From: Metarhizium brunneum | Lineage: Eukaryota > Ascomycota > Sordariomycetes > Hypocreales > Clavicipitaceae | Direction of reading: 5' to 3' | Assembly: GCF_013426205.1 (NCBI RefSeq) | Contig: NC_089423.1 | Span: 2,666,001-2,730,000 of the forward strand | DNA length: 64,000 bases | In this document: piece after piece, positions 1 through 12,245 of the stretch | How positions within the stretch are numbered: the stretch's first letter is position 1 | Layout of the letters: each line of letters starts with the position of its first letter | Program-made: the position numbers and the translations under genes | The notes under the pieces: generated by a model | What the model saw: only the letters and a program-made list of their open reading frames with translations | Told to the model about the DNA's origin: nothing | Databases searched by the model: none

Positions 1-1155
1 TGCTTCGCAAGTCGCCAAGGCCCGCAAAGTCTTGGAAGAAAAGCGAACTATTTTCGATGACACCATTGTTCAGACTATTGACGTTGATAAGAAGCACCAC
101 AAGGCCTTGATTGGCAGCGGGGGTAAGTGTCTATTTTTCTTGCCACTTTATGCTCTGTCTATATCACTCGGTTTAGTGCTAATTACATCTACCTAGGATC
201 CAACCTGAAGGATATTGTCGTCGGAGCTGGAGGGTCGGATGACCGACGTGAGCTTGCTCGTACTATCCAGTTCCCGAAACAGGAGGCAGATGGCAACACC
301 ATCAAGGTCGAGGGACGCACCGACGTGGTGCAAAAAATCATCAAGCGCATCCAAGACATCGTTGCTGAGCGCGAGAGCCAGATCTCGGATGTAATCGAAG
401 TGCCCATCGAGCATCATCGATCTCTTATTGGCCGTGGCGGTGATACTAAGCGCCAGATGGAGAGCAAGTTCACTGTTTCGATTGACGTGCCCAGACAGGG
501 TGACGGCAAAACTGGTGTCAAGGTAACTGGCCGACCTGAGAACGTGGTCCAGGCCAAGGAACACATTGCTGGCATTATCAAACAGCAGCAGGGAGAGACT
601 ATTCAGATCCCCCGCAATGTCCATCACGCTGTTTCCAACAATGGACAGATTTTCCGACAGCTTCGCAACAATCACCAAGTCACAGTCGACCACTCTGGTC
701 ATGGCATTCCCAGCAAGCCTGATAACTCGGCCAGAGCGAACACTGGCTCCTTGCCGCTCATCACAGATGACGCAGACGCCGCGGCAGACGCCCACTCCTG
801 GAAAGTGGTCAAGACCATTTCCACCGAAGAGGGAGACATTCCTTGGGTCTTGAGAGGCACCCCGGAGAATGTTCAGAAGGCCAAGGACGTGATCCAAAAG
901 GCCCTAGAGCAGGCTAAGAAGACTGATGCCACGGGTTACCTCATCTTGCCTGACCCAAAAACTTATCGCCACGTCATTGGACCAAATGGCTCCAAGGTCA
1001 ACGCGATTCGACAGCAGAGCAACTGCAGAATCCAGGTGCCCCGAGATCAGGCGCGCGACGAGGCCATTGAGATTGTCGGCTCTCAGGCAGGTGTAGAGAA
1101 GGCTAAAGAGCTGATTTTGGTTGCTGTCCGTGAGGGGCAAAAGCCTAGGGAGTAG
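1..1155 (+). CDS. Multi-KH-domain RNA-binding protein (vigilin/Scp160 type), 3' part
   Basis: The gene is cut by the left edge, so only the C-terminal part is present. Exon 1..122 ends at GT 123, the intron is 123..196, and the last exon is 197..1155 with stop TAG. The join restores a KH core with the loop LIGSGGSNLK. Three more KH-like units follow: LIGRGGDTKR, a degenerate one around VSNNGQIFRQ that lacks the G-x-x-G loop, and VIGPNGSKVN near the C-terminus. Serial KH domains of this kind are known from Scp160/vigilin, which binds mRNA and is associated with polysomes and the ER. That role is taken from the family. An unspliced reading would stop within the intron. The N-terminal KH repeats lie outside the window, so the full domain number is unknown. 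Confidence 0.9.
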
Positions 1156-1841
1156 ATTTACACCTTGCTGTAAGTTTGCTATGTCACTTGCAAGATAAAA
1201 TGGAAGAGGAGAGATGTAAGAAAAGTTAGTCGCAGGTGCATCAAGTAAAACACTTGCACTTCAATATCGGCACAGGTTCTATGTATCACCGAGTATGTAC
1301 GCCCTTGGGTTTGTACGATTGATGTGAACAAGTACAGCGTGGGGGTGAGAGAATATCATTTTACGGGCTCAGGGCATATATAAGATATTCCGGGATCGTG
1401 GAGATGTAAGCTGAACCTAAAAATAGCACAATTAATGGACAAAATACTATAGCTGTAGTCGGTTGGCCTGCATCGTATTATGTATTGTGATGGTCCAGCT
1501 GCCCTTGGAGTTCGGCAAGTGGCTCATCCGGGTTACGCCCGCCCGCCGGCCGCCTCACGGACCATCCAGCTGTCAGGTGGAGATTGTAAGCACCCCTGAA
1601 TCAATAGGCAACCATGAATGGATGGACCCCTTGAGCCAGAATCTTGCGACACGGCGCACCGCCCCCAGGGCTGACATTTATTACAAGGCATCAATTCATG
1701 TCTTGACACCTTCTCTCGCTCCTTTTCCTTCGCGCCTGATCAAACTCCAAGGGAATTTCTGGTTTAATCTTCTGGTTAGCCACCTGTTAGGGCTCCTTAA
1801 ATTGATTTCGGACGATCCCTCTTGGCCCAGAAAGAGTTGCA
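1156..1841. other. Intergenic region between the KH gene and ERG27
   Basis: Nothing coding is supported here. It holds the 3' end of the KH gene and the promoter and leader of ERG27. A CT-rich stretch (about 1703-1735) lies roughly 100 bases before the ERG27 start, as is common in fungal promoters. Confidence 0.5.
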
Positions 1842-3432
1842 ATGGTGGCTACGAAGACTGCATCTGCCGAACCAGCTCCATGGGAATCTGTGCCTGCCCA
1901 TGAGCAGCTTTTTGTCCTCATCACCGGTGCGAATAGGTCTGCTCCCCATCTACACAATTGAACAAGTACCATTTCGGAGTCTGCGGACTAATATAATTGT
2001 TTTTTTCTACAGTGGAATCGGTCTCGGTACAGCCCAAGCTCTCATTGACGATTTCCTGGCCACGCGGTCCCTCAGTTCGCACCTCATTGTGATCCCCACG
2101 ACACGGTCTGGCTCCAAATCCCTCGAGACGATCCGGCAACTGCGAGAATATGCTACCAAGGCGGCCAAGACATCAAAAGTCTTGTCGCGCGGCGGCGCCG
2201 ACTATAAATGGGAAGATGCCGCCTCGAGAATCCACATCTTAAGCCTGACGCTGGATTTGTGTGACCTCCGTGGCATTTGGGATTTCGCGCATAAACTGCG
2301 GTACGGGACTGTGAGAAACCCTGAGGGTTTGGAGGGGGAATATTTGCGGAATGTGAGAATCCCTCGGCTGGACAGCATTATCTGCAATGCAGCTTTTGGT
2401 GGGTGGGCGGGAATGAACTACTTCGCCGCCATTCGGTCGTTTTTTACAAAGGGCATTATACAGACGGCAACCTGGCCTGACTTTAAGCTGTCATTGCCGA
2501 CTTGCCTCTTGAACGAGCGGCCAGTACTCAACTACGTGAGTATTTTTTTTGCGCCCCTGCGTTGTTGAGCTGCGGGGTGCGATCCGTGTGTATGTACTAA
2601 CGGTGCTTTCTTGTAGCCCGTCAAACCTTTGCTGGGCGAAGTCTTTTGCGCGTGTGTCTTTGGCCACTACATCCTCGCCCATAAGCTCCTTCCCCTGCTG
2701 AGCAGATCCTCCGAGAACGAGGCGCCCGGCCGTATCATCTGGTCAAGCAGCCTCGAGGCGGTCCGAAAAGTCTTTGACGTCAACGACGTACAGTGTTTCA
2801 CGCGTCCCGAGGCATATGAATCTTGCAAAAGACTCACTGACCTCCTCTGCCTGAGCTCCTCTCTCCCTGCCGCTCGGCCATTCTCCTCTCGCTTCCTCAC
2901 CATTGATGACGACGCCGAAGCTGCCAAGAAGCAGCTTGTCCGGCCGAAAATCTACCTCACCCACCCAGGCGTGGTGGCCAGCACGCTGTTCCCACTTCCC
3001 TGGTTTCTCTTCTGGTTGTACGAGATTTCGCTCGTCGTCTGCCGCTGGGTCGGCTCCCCCTGGCACAATGTCACCGGCTACAATGGCGCCAAGGCAGCCT
3101 CTTGGGTCGTCCTCCAAACCCAAGAAGCCCTCGATGATTCTGACGCAGAACGCGTCAAATGGGGCAGCAGCACGGATGTCAGGCTCAACGTTGACGTGAA
3201 GAAGACAGAAGTGGAAGGGTGGGGGTGGGAAGGCAAGCCCGAGACGCCTGATACTATTGCCGCCGACTCTGCTGTTGGTGTTTTGCACAAGTCCGTTGGG
3301 AGAAAGACTGGTACTAGGGATGCGACTGCGGAGGATATTGCCGAGTTTGAGGAGGTTGGTGCCCGGTGTTGGCAGCAGCTGGAGGAGTTGAGGGCCCAGT
3401 GGGAGGACATCCTTGAGCGTGACGGCAAATAG
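1842..3432 (+). CDS. erg27: 3-keto-steroid reductase (ergosterol pathway, ERG27 type)
   Basis: Exons are 1842..1936, 2013..2535 and 2617..3432, giving 477 residues. The first join restores ITGANSGIG, the Rossmann TGxxxGxG motif of short-chain dehydrogenases (residues about 27-35). Serines lie in IWSSSLEA (about 247-254), and the catalytic YxxxK is AYESCK (Y273, K277). The long C-terminal extension with a hydrophobic patch near LPWFLFWLYEISLVV fits Erg27, which reduces the C-3 ketone during C-4 demethylation of sterols at the ER in a complex with Erg25, Erg26 and Erg28. The second intron has a clear TACTAAC-like branch point near 2594. The start is the ATG at 1842, the only one that leads directly into the Rossmann fold. 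Family and splice structure are well supported. Confidence 0.93.
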
Positions 3433-3756
3433 ATGGCATGGAGCGATTTGATTCGGGACTCTTAATACTATTCAACTAATACACATCACTCACTGGTGCT
3501 TGTTTACCCATTCCGTCAACGTGCCATTGCGGGAATCCACGAATCGGGAGTGATAACGACCAAAGCTTGTAATACCAATCTGAAGGCAAGCACCGAGGCA
3601 CACGATAAAATTATTAATCATTTCATCAAAAAGGGAGGAACAAAGACTCTAGTTTCACTCGCCGTGGTATATATATGACACATGTAGTATTTACACACCC
3701 ATGGTTTTAAAAAAAAAAAGCAGCTCAAAAGAAATCAACCCCCGCAGCACTTCAAT
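3433..3756. other. Convergent intergenic region (ERG27 / transporter 3' ends)
   Basis: It contains the 3' untranslated ends of two converging genes and an A-rich run at about 3709-3719. No coding potential is seen. Confidence 0.5.
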
Positions 3757-5437
3757 TTATACAACAGTCTGTACATTTGTACGTGCGCCCTGCTCATCGG
3801 AGCGAACACGCCTCAAAACAACCTTATCTGCACGGCCAAATAGGCCCAAGAACAGGGGCAACGGGCAAACAACTAGGGCGACGACAGCCTGGAAAATGAG
3901 AGCATTCTTCATGTTTTTGGGCGGGTTGGCATCATCACCGGCAACCAGAGCATCGCTGATGATAACAAAGATGGCGCCGAGGAGCTGACCACCGGCCCAT
4001 GCGGTAGTGGATGTGACCTCGGGACTAAGCGGGTGGCTGAGCTCAGTGAGAAACTCCAGAGCCACGGGGACCAGGGCAAAGGAAGCGGCCCCCAGAATGG
4101 CGAGCACTACATACGGGCCGGTGACTTCGCGGGTCTCGGGCATCCACACGAAGACGAGGTAGCAGATACCGATGATGGGCATGAAGAACTTGAGAGCGAA
4201 GAGGAACTTCTTGGTTCTATCCAAAATCGGCGAGGTAATGGCTGCGAAGACGAGGCCGACGAAGATGAGAATGGCACCTCCGATACCTGCCTCGTCGTCG
4301 CTGAACCCGTAGGGAGTCATCATCTGGTTGAGAAGAGACGAGATCGAGTTGAAGAAGCCGACGTAGACAGCGAATGGAATAAGTACAAGCCACAATTCAA
4401 GGGAGTGAGTGAGGACTTTGACGGATGCCCTGAGGCTTAGTTTTGGGGTCTCGGCAGAAGGTCCAACAGGGGTTGGGGGCGCGGCTGGTACGATGAAGGC
4501 TGGTAGACAGCAAACAGTAGACTAAAGAAGACCAAGCATGATTAGCTGCGGGAGTACAACTGGGGATAGAAGGATTGGAGTTTCGCTTACAATGATGGAG
4601 ACATAGAGCACCATCTGGGAAACGTCGCTCGCCTGCTTAACCCACAGAGGGTTGATCAATTGGCCCAGAGCACCGCCCAGGGGATTCGCCAAACTTGTCA
4701 CTGCCGTCGCAGCAACTCGACCGCGGTTGGTGAACCACAAATCCGAGTATCGAGTAGGGGCCGCCAAGATAAAGGGTTGGGCGAAACCGATCAGAATTTC
4801 ACCGGCCATAATGGCACCAAAGTGACCGCCGGAAGAGCTGGTTGAACCCCCATAACGAATCCAGTTTCCGATGATGACGAGTACCGCAGCAATCATAAAG
4901 GCCAGCTTCGGGCCGCGGTGCAAGATGGCAATGGTGATGGGGAAAATGGCAACAAAGGCGAGGAAGAAGGCGGTGCTGACCCAGTTGATGGCCGATTTTG
5001 AGACGCCATAGTATTGCGATGAGAAGTCGGCAACAGGTGCAAAAGTAAGCCACTGTGAAAATAGAAACAGAGAGTTAGCATCACACACAACATTATTGTC
5101 ATATCTCACGCCTCGGGGCCAGCGGAAACAAAAGTCTCCTAATGGGTGAGCAGCCAAGGCCGTAGGAAATCAGGTTCTCTCTTACATCCCAGGAAACGAC
5201 AATGTTCATGAGCGTGAGTGTTGCGAGGCCGATCCATCGTCGTTTGTACGTTCGATACTCAGTTGATGTTCCATTAGCAACGCTCCCTTCGCCTTCGCCT
5301 CCGACGTCGATGGTTCCATTTTCGCCAATGTTTCGCTCTCCAAGGCTGTAATCCTGCGACCCCAGCTTCGTCCCCCTCCAGAAGCGCCCGCCAATCTTGT
5401 CGCCGCTTCCTTCGCTACCGCTGTTAATCCCTTTCAT
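3757..5437 (-). CDS. FLVCR/SLC49-like major facilitator transporter
   Basis: On the minus strand the exons are 5437..5186, 5052..4591 and 4521..3757, giving 492 residues. All joins are phase 0 and restore [16 protein letters not shown] and [14 protein letters not shown]. The N-terminal ~60 residues are hydrophilic ([14 protein letters not shown]...), followed by about 12 predicted membrane spans. The region after TM1 ([17 protein letters not shown]) and the segment [18 protein letters not shown] resemble the FLVCR group of MFS carriers, whose animal members move haem or choline. The fungal substrate is not known. The start ATG at 5437 is the last in-frame one before the conserved region. The first intron (5053..5185) contains a 29-nt stretch flanked by acceptor- and donor-like bases, but using it would break the frame. 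Confidence 0.88.
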
Positions 5438-7134
5438 TTTGCGGGGAAGTGCGGCAGGTAGTGAACCACTGGTTGTGCTTAGACTATATGAGAAGGACTG
5501 ATGAAAGGACAACAGGGGGAGCAAAGGAAGAAAGGGACCAGCGTGCGGCCGCCGTACCAATCTTTACCGGCTAATCAGGAAAATAAAAAGACGAACGAGG
5601 CTCCTCACGGCCCTTTGCATTCGAAAATCGCAAATTCCTGAAGTCTCACCTCACGGGAGGCGCCGGAGTAAACGGGACTAAATCGTGGTCGGCCGACAAG
5701 GATGTAAGTTCCACAATGTGTAGGCCAGCTCCCGCAGCGTGATACTTCTTCTGACCCGAACTCCGTGTTGGATGGCTCGTCCCTGAAACTGTTGCAATTC
5801 GACAAGCAAGGTTCGTTTAAAGGAAATTAATCGTGAGCTGCATGCACGCCCGGTTCGCAGGCGAGGATTTTCTTTGGGAGAACCAAACACTGCAGCGTGG
5901 TGGAGTAGGCCGGCAGGAGGTGCAGAAATATGTAGTTCTGGATTTCGGTGGACCAAGAGAATAGTAGGTCGTGGAACCATAGAACCAATTGTTGTTTATA
6001 CAAGACAGTATCGAAGGACAGAGACAGACCTCAACTGACGGATGTTGAAAGAAGAGAAGATGAGCTCCCGATTGCCAATGGGAAGGGTGGCGCTGAAGGT
6101 GGAAAAGGAATGCAACGCTGCCATCAGGCCTGAACCACGTCGCTTTCCAAGACAGAGAGAGAGAGACGCATGAAGGAAGGCCCGCAAGAACTCAGTACTA
6201 GTACTGTACGCTTGACGGCCACCAACTCCTTAGCACCTTCACCTGCAGTTGGTGTAGAATACAGACAGGGTCGCGTGGGGCCCTCAAACTTTCCCACCCT
6301 TCGGTGCCGCCTCCGTCTGGATACTGGTCAAGAGCGTCCCTTTTGAGGCGAGCTGGTTTTGGAGTTGGACTCTGGGCCCCGTCGAACAACACGGGGAGAC
6401 TATCTGAGTGGCCAGGTGCGCTCATGGATCTGGGGTCTGGGCTTGAGCCTGTTGTGAACCCTTGACTCCGTGCTCCGTACCCAATTCCATTTTCGGCAGG
6501 TCAGGGAATACCGCCATCTCTGGCATCAAGATTCATTTTCCCAGCAAAGGTCCAGGCCTGTACATATTAGCCAGGGGCTGGTAACGGCGGGCCAGACAAC
6601 CAGCCAAGTGTGGGCAACGACTCACACACATCCTGACTGTAGGTGGCGCTGGGGATTTCAGATTGGTGGCGGGTCTTCGGCTGCAACATGCATTAGCTAT
6701 TAGCTGGCTGCTTGACCATCATGGTACATACAATGTACAGTGGGAGGGGAAGCAAGTATGAGAAGATCCGCTACCTGGCTACTGCGTATACGGAGTTCTG
6801 CGGTAATATAAAAGTATGCTTCTTGCTAGCCAAATATATTTCACCACAGACTGTATGAAGTATGTGGCTTCTTTGGTGGCTCTTGTGTGGTATGCTGGTC
6901 ACAGTGACATCTTCCATCGTTTGCGCGAGACATACGGAGTACGTATTGATAAATAGGCCTGTGCCTTGTTTGATTACTGAGAATGTGATATTCGATGCCA
7001 CTACCTGACCAATACGTACCAGGTTTGGGATCACTGCGTACCAAATGGTCGTAGTTCCAAGTTAGCTGGCACCCAGGCAACTAACTAACGAGAGCAAGTG
7101 TGCATCGTACGTACAGCCTCGTTTTGGATAGTAT

Positions 7135-7148
7135 ACTCCGTACGGAGT
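7135..7148. repeat. Perfect palindrome of the dispersed CGGAGT motif
   Basis: ACTCCGTACGGAGT is a perfect 14-bp palindrome in gene-free DNA. It joins two inverted copies of the word that recurs across the window's intergenic DNA. Confidence 0.8.
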
Positions 7149-8223
7149 TGACTAACACCAGCTACCAACTTCTATGACCTGTCAGAGCCAACTGCACGGC
7201 GGAATACTCCGTCGCCACCATGGCTCCCATCATAGCGTGTAGGGCCAAAAGACTCGGGGTAGTTGTTCATTCTTGCCAACCAAGAGAGACATGGCTTGGC
7301 GGCGCACCCGCCTTGCCGCAGAACTGGACTTTGGCCGAAACGGTGGAGAGAAAACTGAGCGACTGGAACCGGGGCAAGACGATGTTGCAGGACGACGCAA
7401 ACCATGCAACTTGTGCTTGTCTGTTGGCTCACCACTTCCCTCATTTCCTTTACTGGAGAATTTTAGCTCAAAGAAGACGAGCACAGTCTGCGTGGATCTC
7501 GTGCGTCCAGCCGCCAGTCGCGATCGAGAGATAGCCTTGATATCCTGGTCTAGTGCAAGGATGACAGGTCTCCGGGTTGAGCAACTCGTAGCGTAACCAG
7601 TGTGGGGGTGCGAATGAGGTTGTCGGTAGGCGGTGGGATTCTGAGCCGACACATGTCAACAAGTTAACCTCCCCAAGGCTTTGCGATCTGGTATACAAAG
7701 GAATTGTAGTCTCGAACTCGTCCTTGTCCTTTGATGGACCGTTTCTGGCGGGTGTTCCGTTCACGTGCCAAGGTGAGATAGAAGCGCCGATAAACGCGCA
7801 GGCAACATGCAGACAAGCAAGCTCGAGTCAGGTCGCTCTTGCCGCTCGCGCTCATGTCTGGTACTCCCTACACAGGTCCAACTTGCTCCTTTGCCCTCTC
7901 GTCTCTTAATCTAAAACACACCCTTGAGCATAACTAACTTCGACGGATAATTCTGCTTCATCTTCTGCCACAGTATCTGGAGCTTTCCTTTCTCCACCAA
8001 AGTCGGTTAAAATGTTCTCAATTGTTCAATGTAACATGCACACTTTGCCTACTCTATTGACCCCAGGGCCCCTGCATGTGGAAGGTGTGCTCAAACAGAT
8101 GAGACAACCCGCCTGCGTCCGAGATGCTGTCAAGCTTTTTCATCTTTAGACTTATTCAGCCCCTGTCCATGATGGAAGCAGAGAAGTCAGATCTGCGCCT
8201 AGCGTGAACGTCTTTTGGCGTCG

Positions 8224-8239
8224 TACGGAGTCCTCCGTA
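8224..8239. repeat. Inverted repeat TACGGAG / CTCCGTA
   Basis: Two 7-bp arms (8224-8230 and 8233-8239) are separated by TC. This is another inverted pairing of the same dispersed word. Confidence 0.75.
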
Positions 8240-10619
8240 CATGGGACATGATTTCGATTGAGCAAAGCAGGAACAGGAGTTGTGTAACTGTGTCTCGCAT
8301 AACACCCACCATCTCCACCGTATCGAGGCCCTTGTCTTCTTCCTCTTTCGTCAAGCTCGAGTCCCGACTCCCAGCCGTGGAACACAGTGGAAAGGGTCTG
8401 TTGAACGCCGCCCAAGATGAAACAGATCCACACAACTCCCGCTGCCGACGCCCATCTGGCGACGGGGACGGATATAGCCACATGGTAGTTTGCCAGTGCC
8501 TTCAAATGACCTATCTCCAAGGAGAGCTGGCTGGACACAGCTGAGCACTTCAACTGTATCAGATGAGGCACTATTTTGTTCTGCCAATTCCGACACAAGG
8601 GTGGCTAGTCGGCGCATTGATAAAAAAAATAGTAGAGCACCCTTTCCTATTGGCTGCCTAGTCTGTTCTTGTTCCAAGTTGTAATAGATTCAGCTAACGC
8701 GATTAGCATCAACTGTCACAACCGCTGCAACGTTTGCGGGATTAGCCGTTTCCTTGGACCTAGCCGCGAGTCCATCTTGGCAGACTGAGAATCGACAATC
8801 GAGCCGTCGTTTTTGGTACTGCAGAGACTTTGCAAGTGTCAATACCGTGTCCCGGGATGCCCAGCGCGAGAACTGGACAAGACATTGAAGAGTTCATCCA
8901 TCAGCCGTATAGTTGCCATTTTGCCTATGCGTTCGACATGACGTTGCATATTGTGGAAGCGACTAGAAACACTACATTCACTTCTGGCATCCATCATAAG
9001 AAAGAAAATCGTTCATAATGGTCACCATCCGCGGTAAGTGTTGATGAGAAAAGTCTGCGGACATAGGAGCACTTCTCCAAGGCCGAGTATATCCTGGGAT
9101 GCTGGGACCTATTAATGTTCAGTTGTTTCGCTCTGTAGTCAAATGAAATCACACGCATGATACAAGTATCGTGCAAGCGTAAAATCTAAAACAGTATTAG
9201 GCTGTACCAGGCCAAGGACAGTAGGAGACTAGAAAAGTAGACCGTCTCAGCGCAATTGGTGCCACGCCGCGACCGCTAGCCAAGGCCATCTCGCGATAGC
9301 CTCATGCTGGGACCTATAAACCAAAATTAGATGTAACCTAAAAGAACAGCAATAGCTGCCATTTACCCCGTCCGCCGGCTCTAAGAATACTCGAGCCCAT
9401 ACGACTTATAAGTCAATTAGCAACTCCTTTGAATGAAGGTTAATTTACCCTGCCGCAAGAGTTGGTCTCCCGCGTCACACCCTGTCAAGTCAACATCCCG
9501 AACGTGACGAGTCATACGTGAACCTTGCAACAACCTCAGCACGGAATGGCCTCATATCGAAGCTCATGAAATCGGAACTCGGTCTGCGAGAATTTTCACT
9601 TTTTTCAGCGTCGGCCTAACTCCATCCTCCCACGACATCAAAACCAGCACCGTTGGATCTAGGCGACGAGTCTTGACGCTGATTTGACAATTTGTTTTCT
9701 CCGATTTATGATGTCGTCAGGGCACGTGGATAGATACCCTCTCTATCTCTTTCCCAAAAGGGGAAAGATAGTGTTCCTGACCCTATTTGATCGTCTTTAG
9801 ACATGGTTGCTAGTCTCCGAGCTTTTGAAATAGCCACTGTGTAGCAGCCTGTCTTCGAGTTTAATTGTCAATTCGATTATTTAGACTTTCCCACGGGACA
9901 TGAAATTCATTCGCACGGTTGAACGGTCATTAGCAAAAAGTTGGGCTTGAGTTTTCCATGATGCTCTTTGCAAAGCCTTCATGCTTTGGGATAGTAGATT
10001 AACCACAGATTTCGCTGGGTAGTGGCAGCGAAATACGTCCATCGCCAGGCTCAGTTTTGTCTCCGTCTCAAGGCCGAGTCTGCATCGCCGAGCAAGTATC
10101 AGTACCAATTGGAGAGACCCTGTACGGGCTGGTCTGAAACTAGCTATGCCGTCGGGACCTGGCATAGTTTGCGTCGTGGACTCATACAGTGGTGCACATC
10201 TTGCCAAGCAACCCTTGTGTGTGACGCAACTACACTTGAAACTACCTTCAACTGGGACAAAGTAGACTAAAGAAGAGATAAAATCTATTGTTGGCGCTGC
10301 AGCATTTATGATACAGACAGAAATCACCGTCCCGCAACAGCAAGGGCGCCCCAATACAAGAATCATCTCGAGGCCGCCCGCCATTCCAGTCGTGGCAGAT
10401 TATACATGGACACGTTTCCCCGGCGCTCACTGCTCAACCCCATAATTTTGTACTTTTGCGCCTTTTGCACCATTCCTCGGTCAGCGCGAATTCGTGGCGT
10501 CGAATATATTTCCCTTCCAAAAAGGTGCAAGCCCGCCGCTCCCACCAGCTGTTTAGTCCGACAGGCTAGAACACTTCAGAACACGGAAAATATAGCTTTT
10601 GACGTTGGACGGGGAGAAT

Positions 10620-11513
10620 TTATCGGAGCTTAGACCATAGCTTGGGAGCGGCGCAGGCGGTGGCGCAGTGGGCAAGGTGGAAGACTAGATGTTCAGTTAG
10701 CTGGACTGAATTCGCAACGAGGATGGCTCGGTTTGGGCCAATTGAATCGATCCCATGCTGTTGGATTCGTCTCATCGACGGCAGGGCTTGGACTTATTAT
10801 CGTGGGCTAAGACGTACACTCCTCGACGCAATCCTCCTTGGCTTCGCCCTCGCTCTCCTGTTGCTGAACACGCTCGACACACTCGTCGAAGTGGTGCTTG
10901 GCAGGGGCACACTGAGCAGAATTTTTGCATTCTACCGTAGAAAAAAATGTCAGCACAAGCCGCGTTGAGGCAAAGGAAGTATTTGTGCCATTGGGAATGT
11001 TGCCCCGTTATTCGAGGGAAATGCCTCGCCGGACAGCCGAGGACAGGCGAGCCGACCGTGTGGACGGATTGGGGGAATGAAAATGTTTAGACGGACCTTC
11101 CTCAAGAGTCTCCTTGGGGTCGACAATCTCTTCCTCATCCTCTTCTTCTTCTTCTTCCTCCTCCTCCTCCTCCTCCTCGCCCTCCTCGGCGTCCTCGGCG
11201 GCCTCGGTAGCTTCCTCAGTAGCCTCTTCCGAGGTCTCTTCGTCCTTTGACTCGTCCTCGGCGGCCTGCTCCTCCTGCAACAGTTGTGTCAGTAATTTAT
11301 TTCACGAGTGAGAGCTTTTTGGTTGAATTCCGCGTCGGACTGATGGCGTTGCACCAATGGCCGTGGTGGACGCCGCAAAAAGGTTCGTCACGGTCGGCAA
11401 AGGGGAACAAGCCGAAATCGTACCTTGGGCTCCTCGGCAGGGGCCTCGGCCTCAACAACGCTCCATGGCGTAACGGCCTCGACAATCTCGGAAAGGGCGT
11501 CCCAGATACCCAT
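10620..11513 (-). CDS. qcr6: Cytochrome bc1 complex subunit 6 (acidic hinge protein)
   Basis: Four exons on the minus strand, 11513..11424, 11274..11097, 10931..10818 and 10684..10620, give 148 residues. The protein starts MGIWDALSEIVEAVTPW, then has a very acidic middle (Asp/Glu runs, with Glu codons GAG/GAA in tandem). It ends with the conserved hinge domain: ECKNSAQCAPAKHHFDEC, then KEDCVEEFFHLAHCATAC, carrying the paired cysteines that form disulphides in this family. QCR6 binds cytochrome c1 on the intermembrane-space side of mitochondrial complex III and aids electron transfer to cytochrome c. The exon 3/4 join rebuilds CVEEFFHLAHC. The exon 2 donor is GTCCGT, weaker than usual, but no other junction keeps the frame. 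Confidence 0.93.
11131..11178. repeat. Trinucleotide (CTC/CTT) repeat coding the QCR6 poly-Glu tract
   Basis: On the plus strand the region is runs of CTT then CTC. On the coding minus strand these are GAG/GAA codons for a long glutamate tract inside exon 2 of qcr6. Its length is likely variable between strains. Confidence 0.85.
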
Positions 11514-12245
11514 CGCGACAGGTGGATAGATCACAATGGAAGGTTATGGTTGTGTGTTTGAGGTATCTCACTAAGATCGTATGAGGTCGGAAGCTCTCGG
11601 TCAAAGTCGCGAGAGCGAAATCTGATCCGGAATTGGCATAATTTGATTGGTTGATTGGCATCCACAGGACAATTGCAGGTCACGCATTGAATCACGTGAC
11701 CTCTTCCTAATTGGTTTGGAACTGCCAATTGAACCGTCAGTTTGTGGCCCTGCTCCGTACACCATACTGCAGCCGTAATTGATGAAGTGCCAACTACAAG
11801 GCACGGGCGGCTTACTAACACCATCCCAATGTCAAGACTCAAGAGTGATTCACTCTTGGGATATCATTTGGGTTCTGTCGACATAATTTTAAAGTAAAAT
11901 GCAAGAGCAGTATTGAGGTAGCTTTCTCAAGGTAAGGATTGTTCCTATGGATCTTCCCGGCTGTCTGAACGTCGCCAACCCATGCCTGCGTTAATGTTCT
12001 AAATTGACAAGTCGTGAAAACGAATCAAATTGCCAACCCTAAACCCACTAGAATATATCATTTTTGCCCCCAGCGCCGTAAAAGCCAAGTAATGGCTCAA
12101 GTAGGGCCTCGCGAATATCACGGTATTCATAACCCGTTTCTAGAGTATGAGCTATGCAAGTCAAAATGCGGTTTTGGTGTGGTGGGCACTGGAAACCGAG
12201 GCGATGCAAAAACGCTGCTGCTAAAACAAAGAAACCAAGTCGAGA
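11514..12245. other. Intergenic region upstream of qcr6
   Basis: It contains the qcr6 promoter and the 3' flank of the WBP2-like gene. Several ATTGG/CCAAT boxes occur near 11640-11740 (for example ATTGG at 11647 and 11711 and CCAAT at 11727), fitting CCAAT-binding (HAP) control of respiratory genes; this role is inference. Confidence 0.45.

Larger units (their letters stand above)
5438..10619. other. 5.2-kb gene-poor region
   Basis: Both strands were read and no ORF shows a recognisable domain or a splice-linked conserved series. The longest open stretches are mutually overlapping antisense shadows of low complexity. Notable contents are copies of the TACGGAGTA/TACTCCGTA word (6933, 7134), palindromes at 7135-7148 and 8224-8239, a 14-bp direct repeat (9099-9112 and 9304-9317), and a short inverted repeat at 9155-9174. 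It includes the upstream region of the transporter gene at its left end. Confidence 0.6.

Noticed and set aside
193..897. Long antisense frame opposite the KH-domain gene
   Set aside because: It is a shadow of codon-biased coding sequence, with no domain.
9018..9040. ATGGTCACCATCCGCG followed by GTAAGTG, resembling a first coding exon
   Set aside because: No downstream segment with a conserved domain or linked splice acceptor could be found in 9040-10600, so the resemblance is likely chance.
9881..10384. 167-codon minus-strand open frame
   Set aside because: No recognisable domain, no spliced continuation, and an amino-acid pattern typical of random DNA.
10655..10740. GGTGGCGCAGTGGGCAAGG, tRNA-like start
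   Set aside because: It is explained by the last exon and intron of qcr6 on the minus strand, and no T-arm follows.
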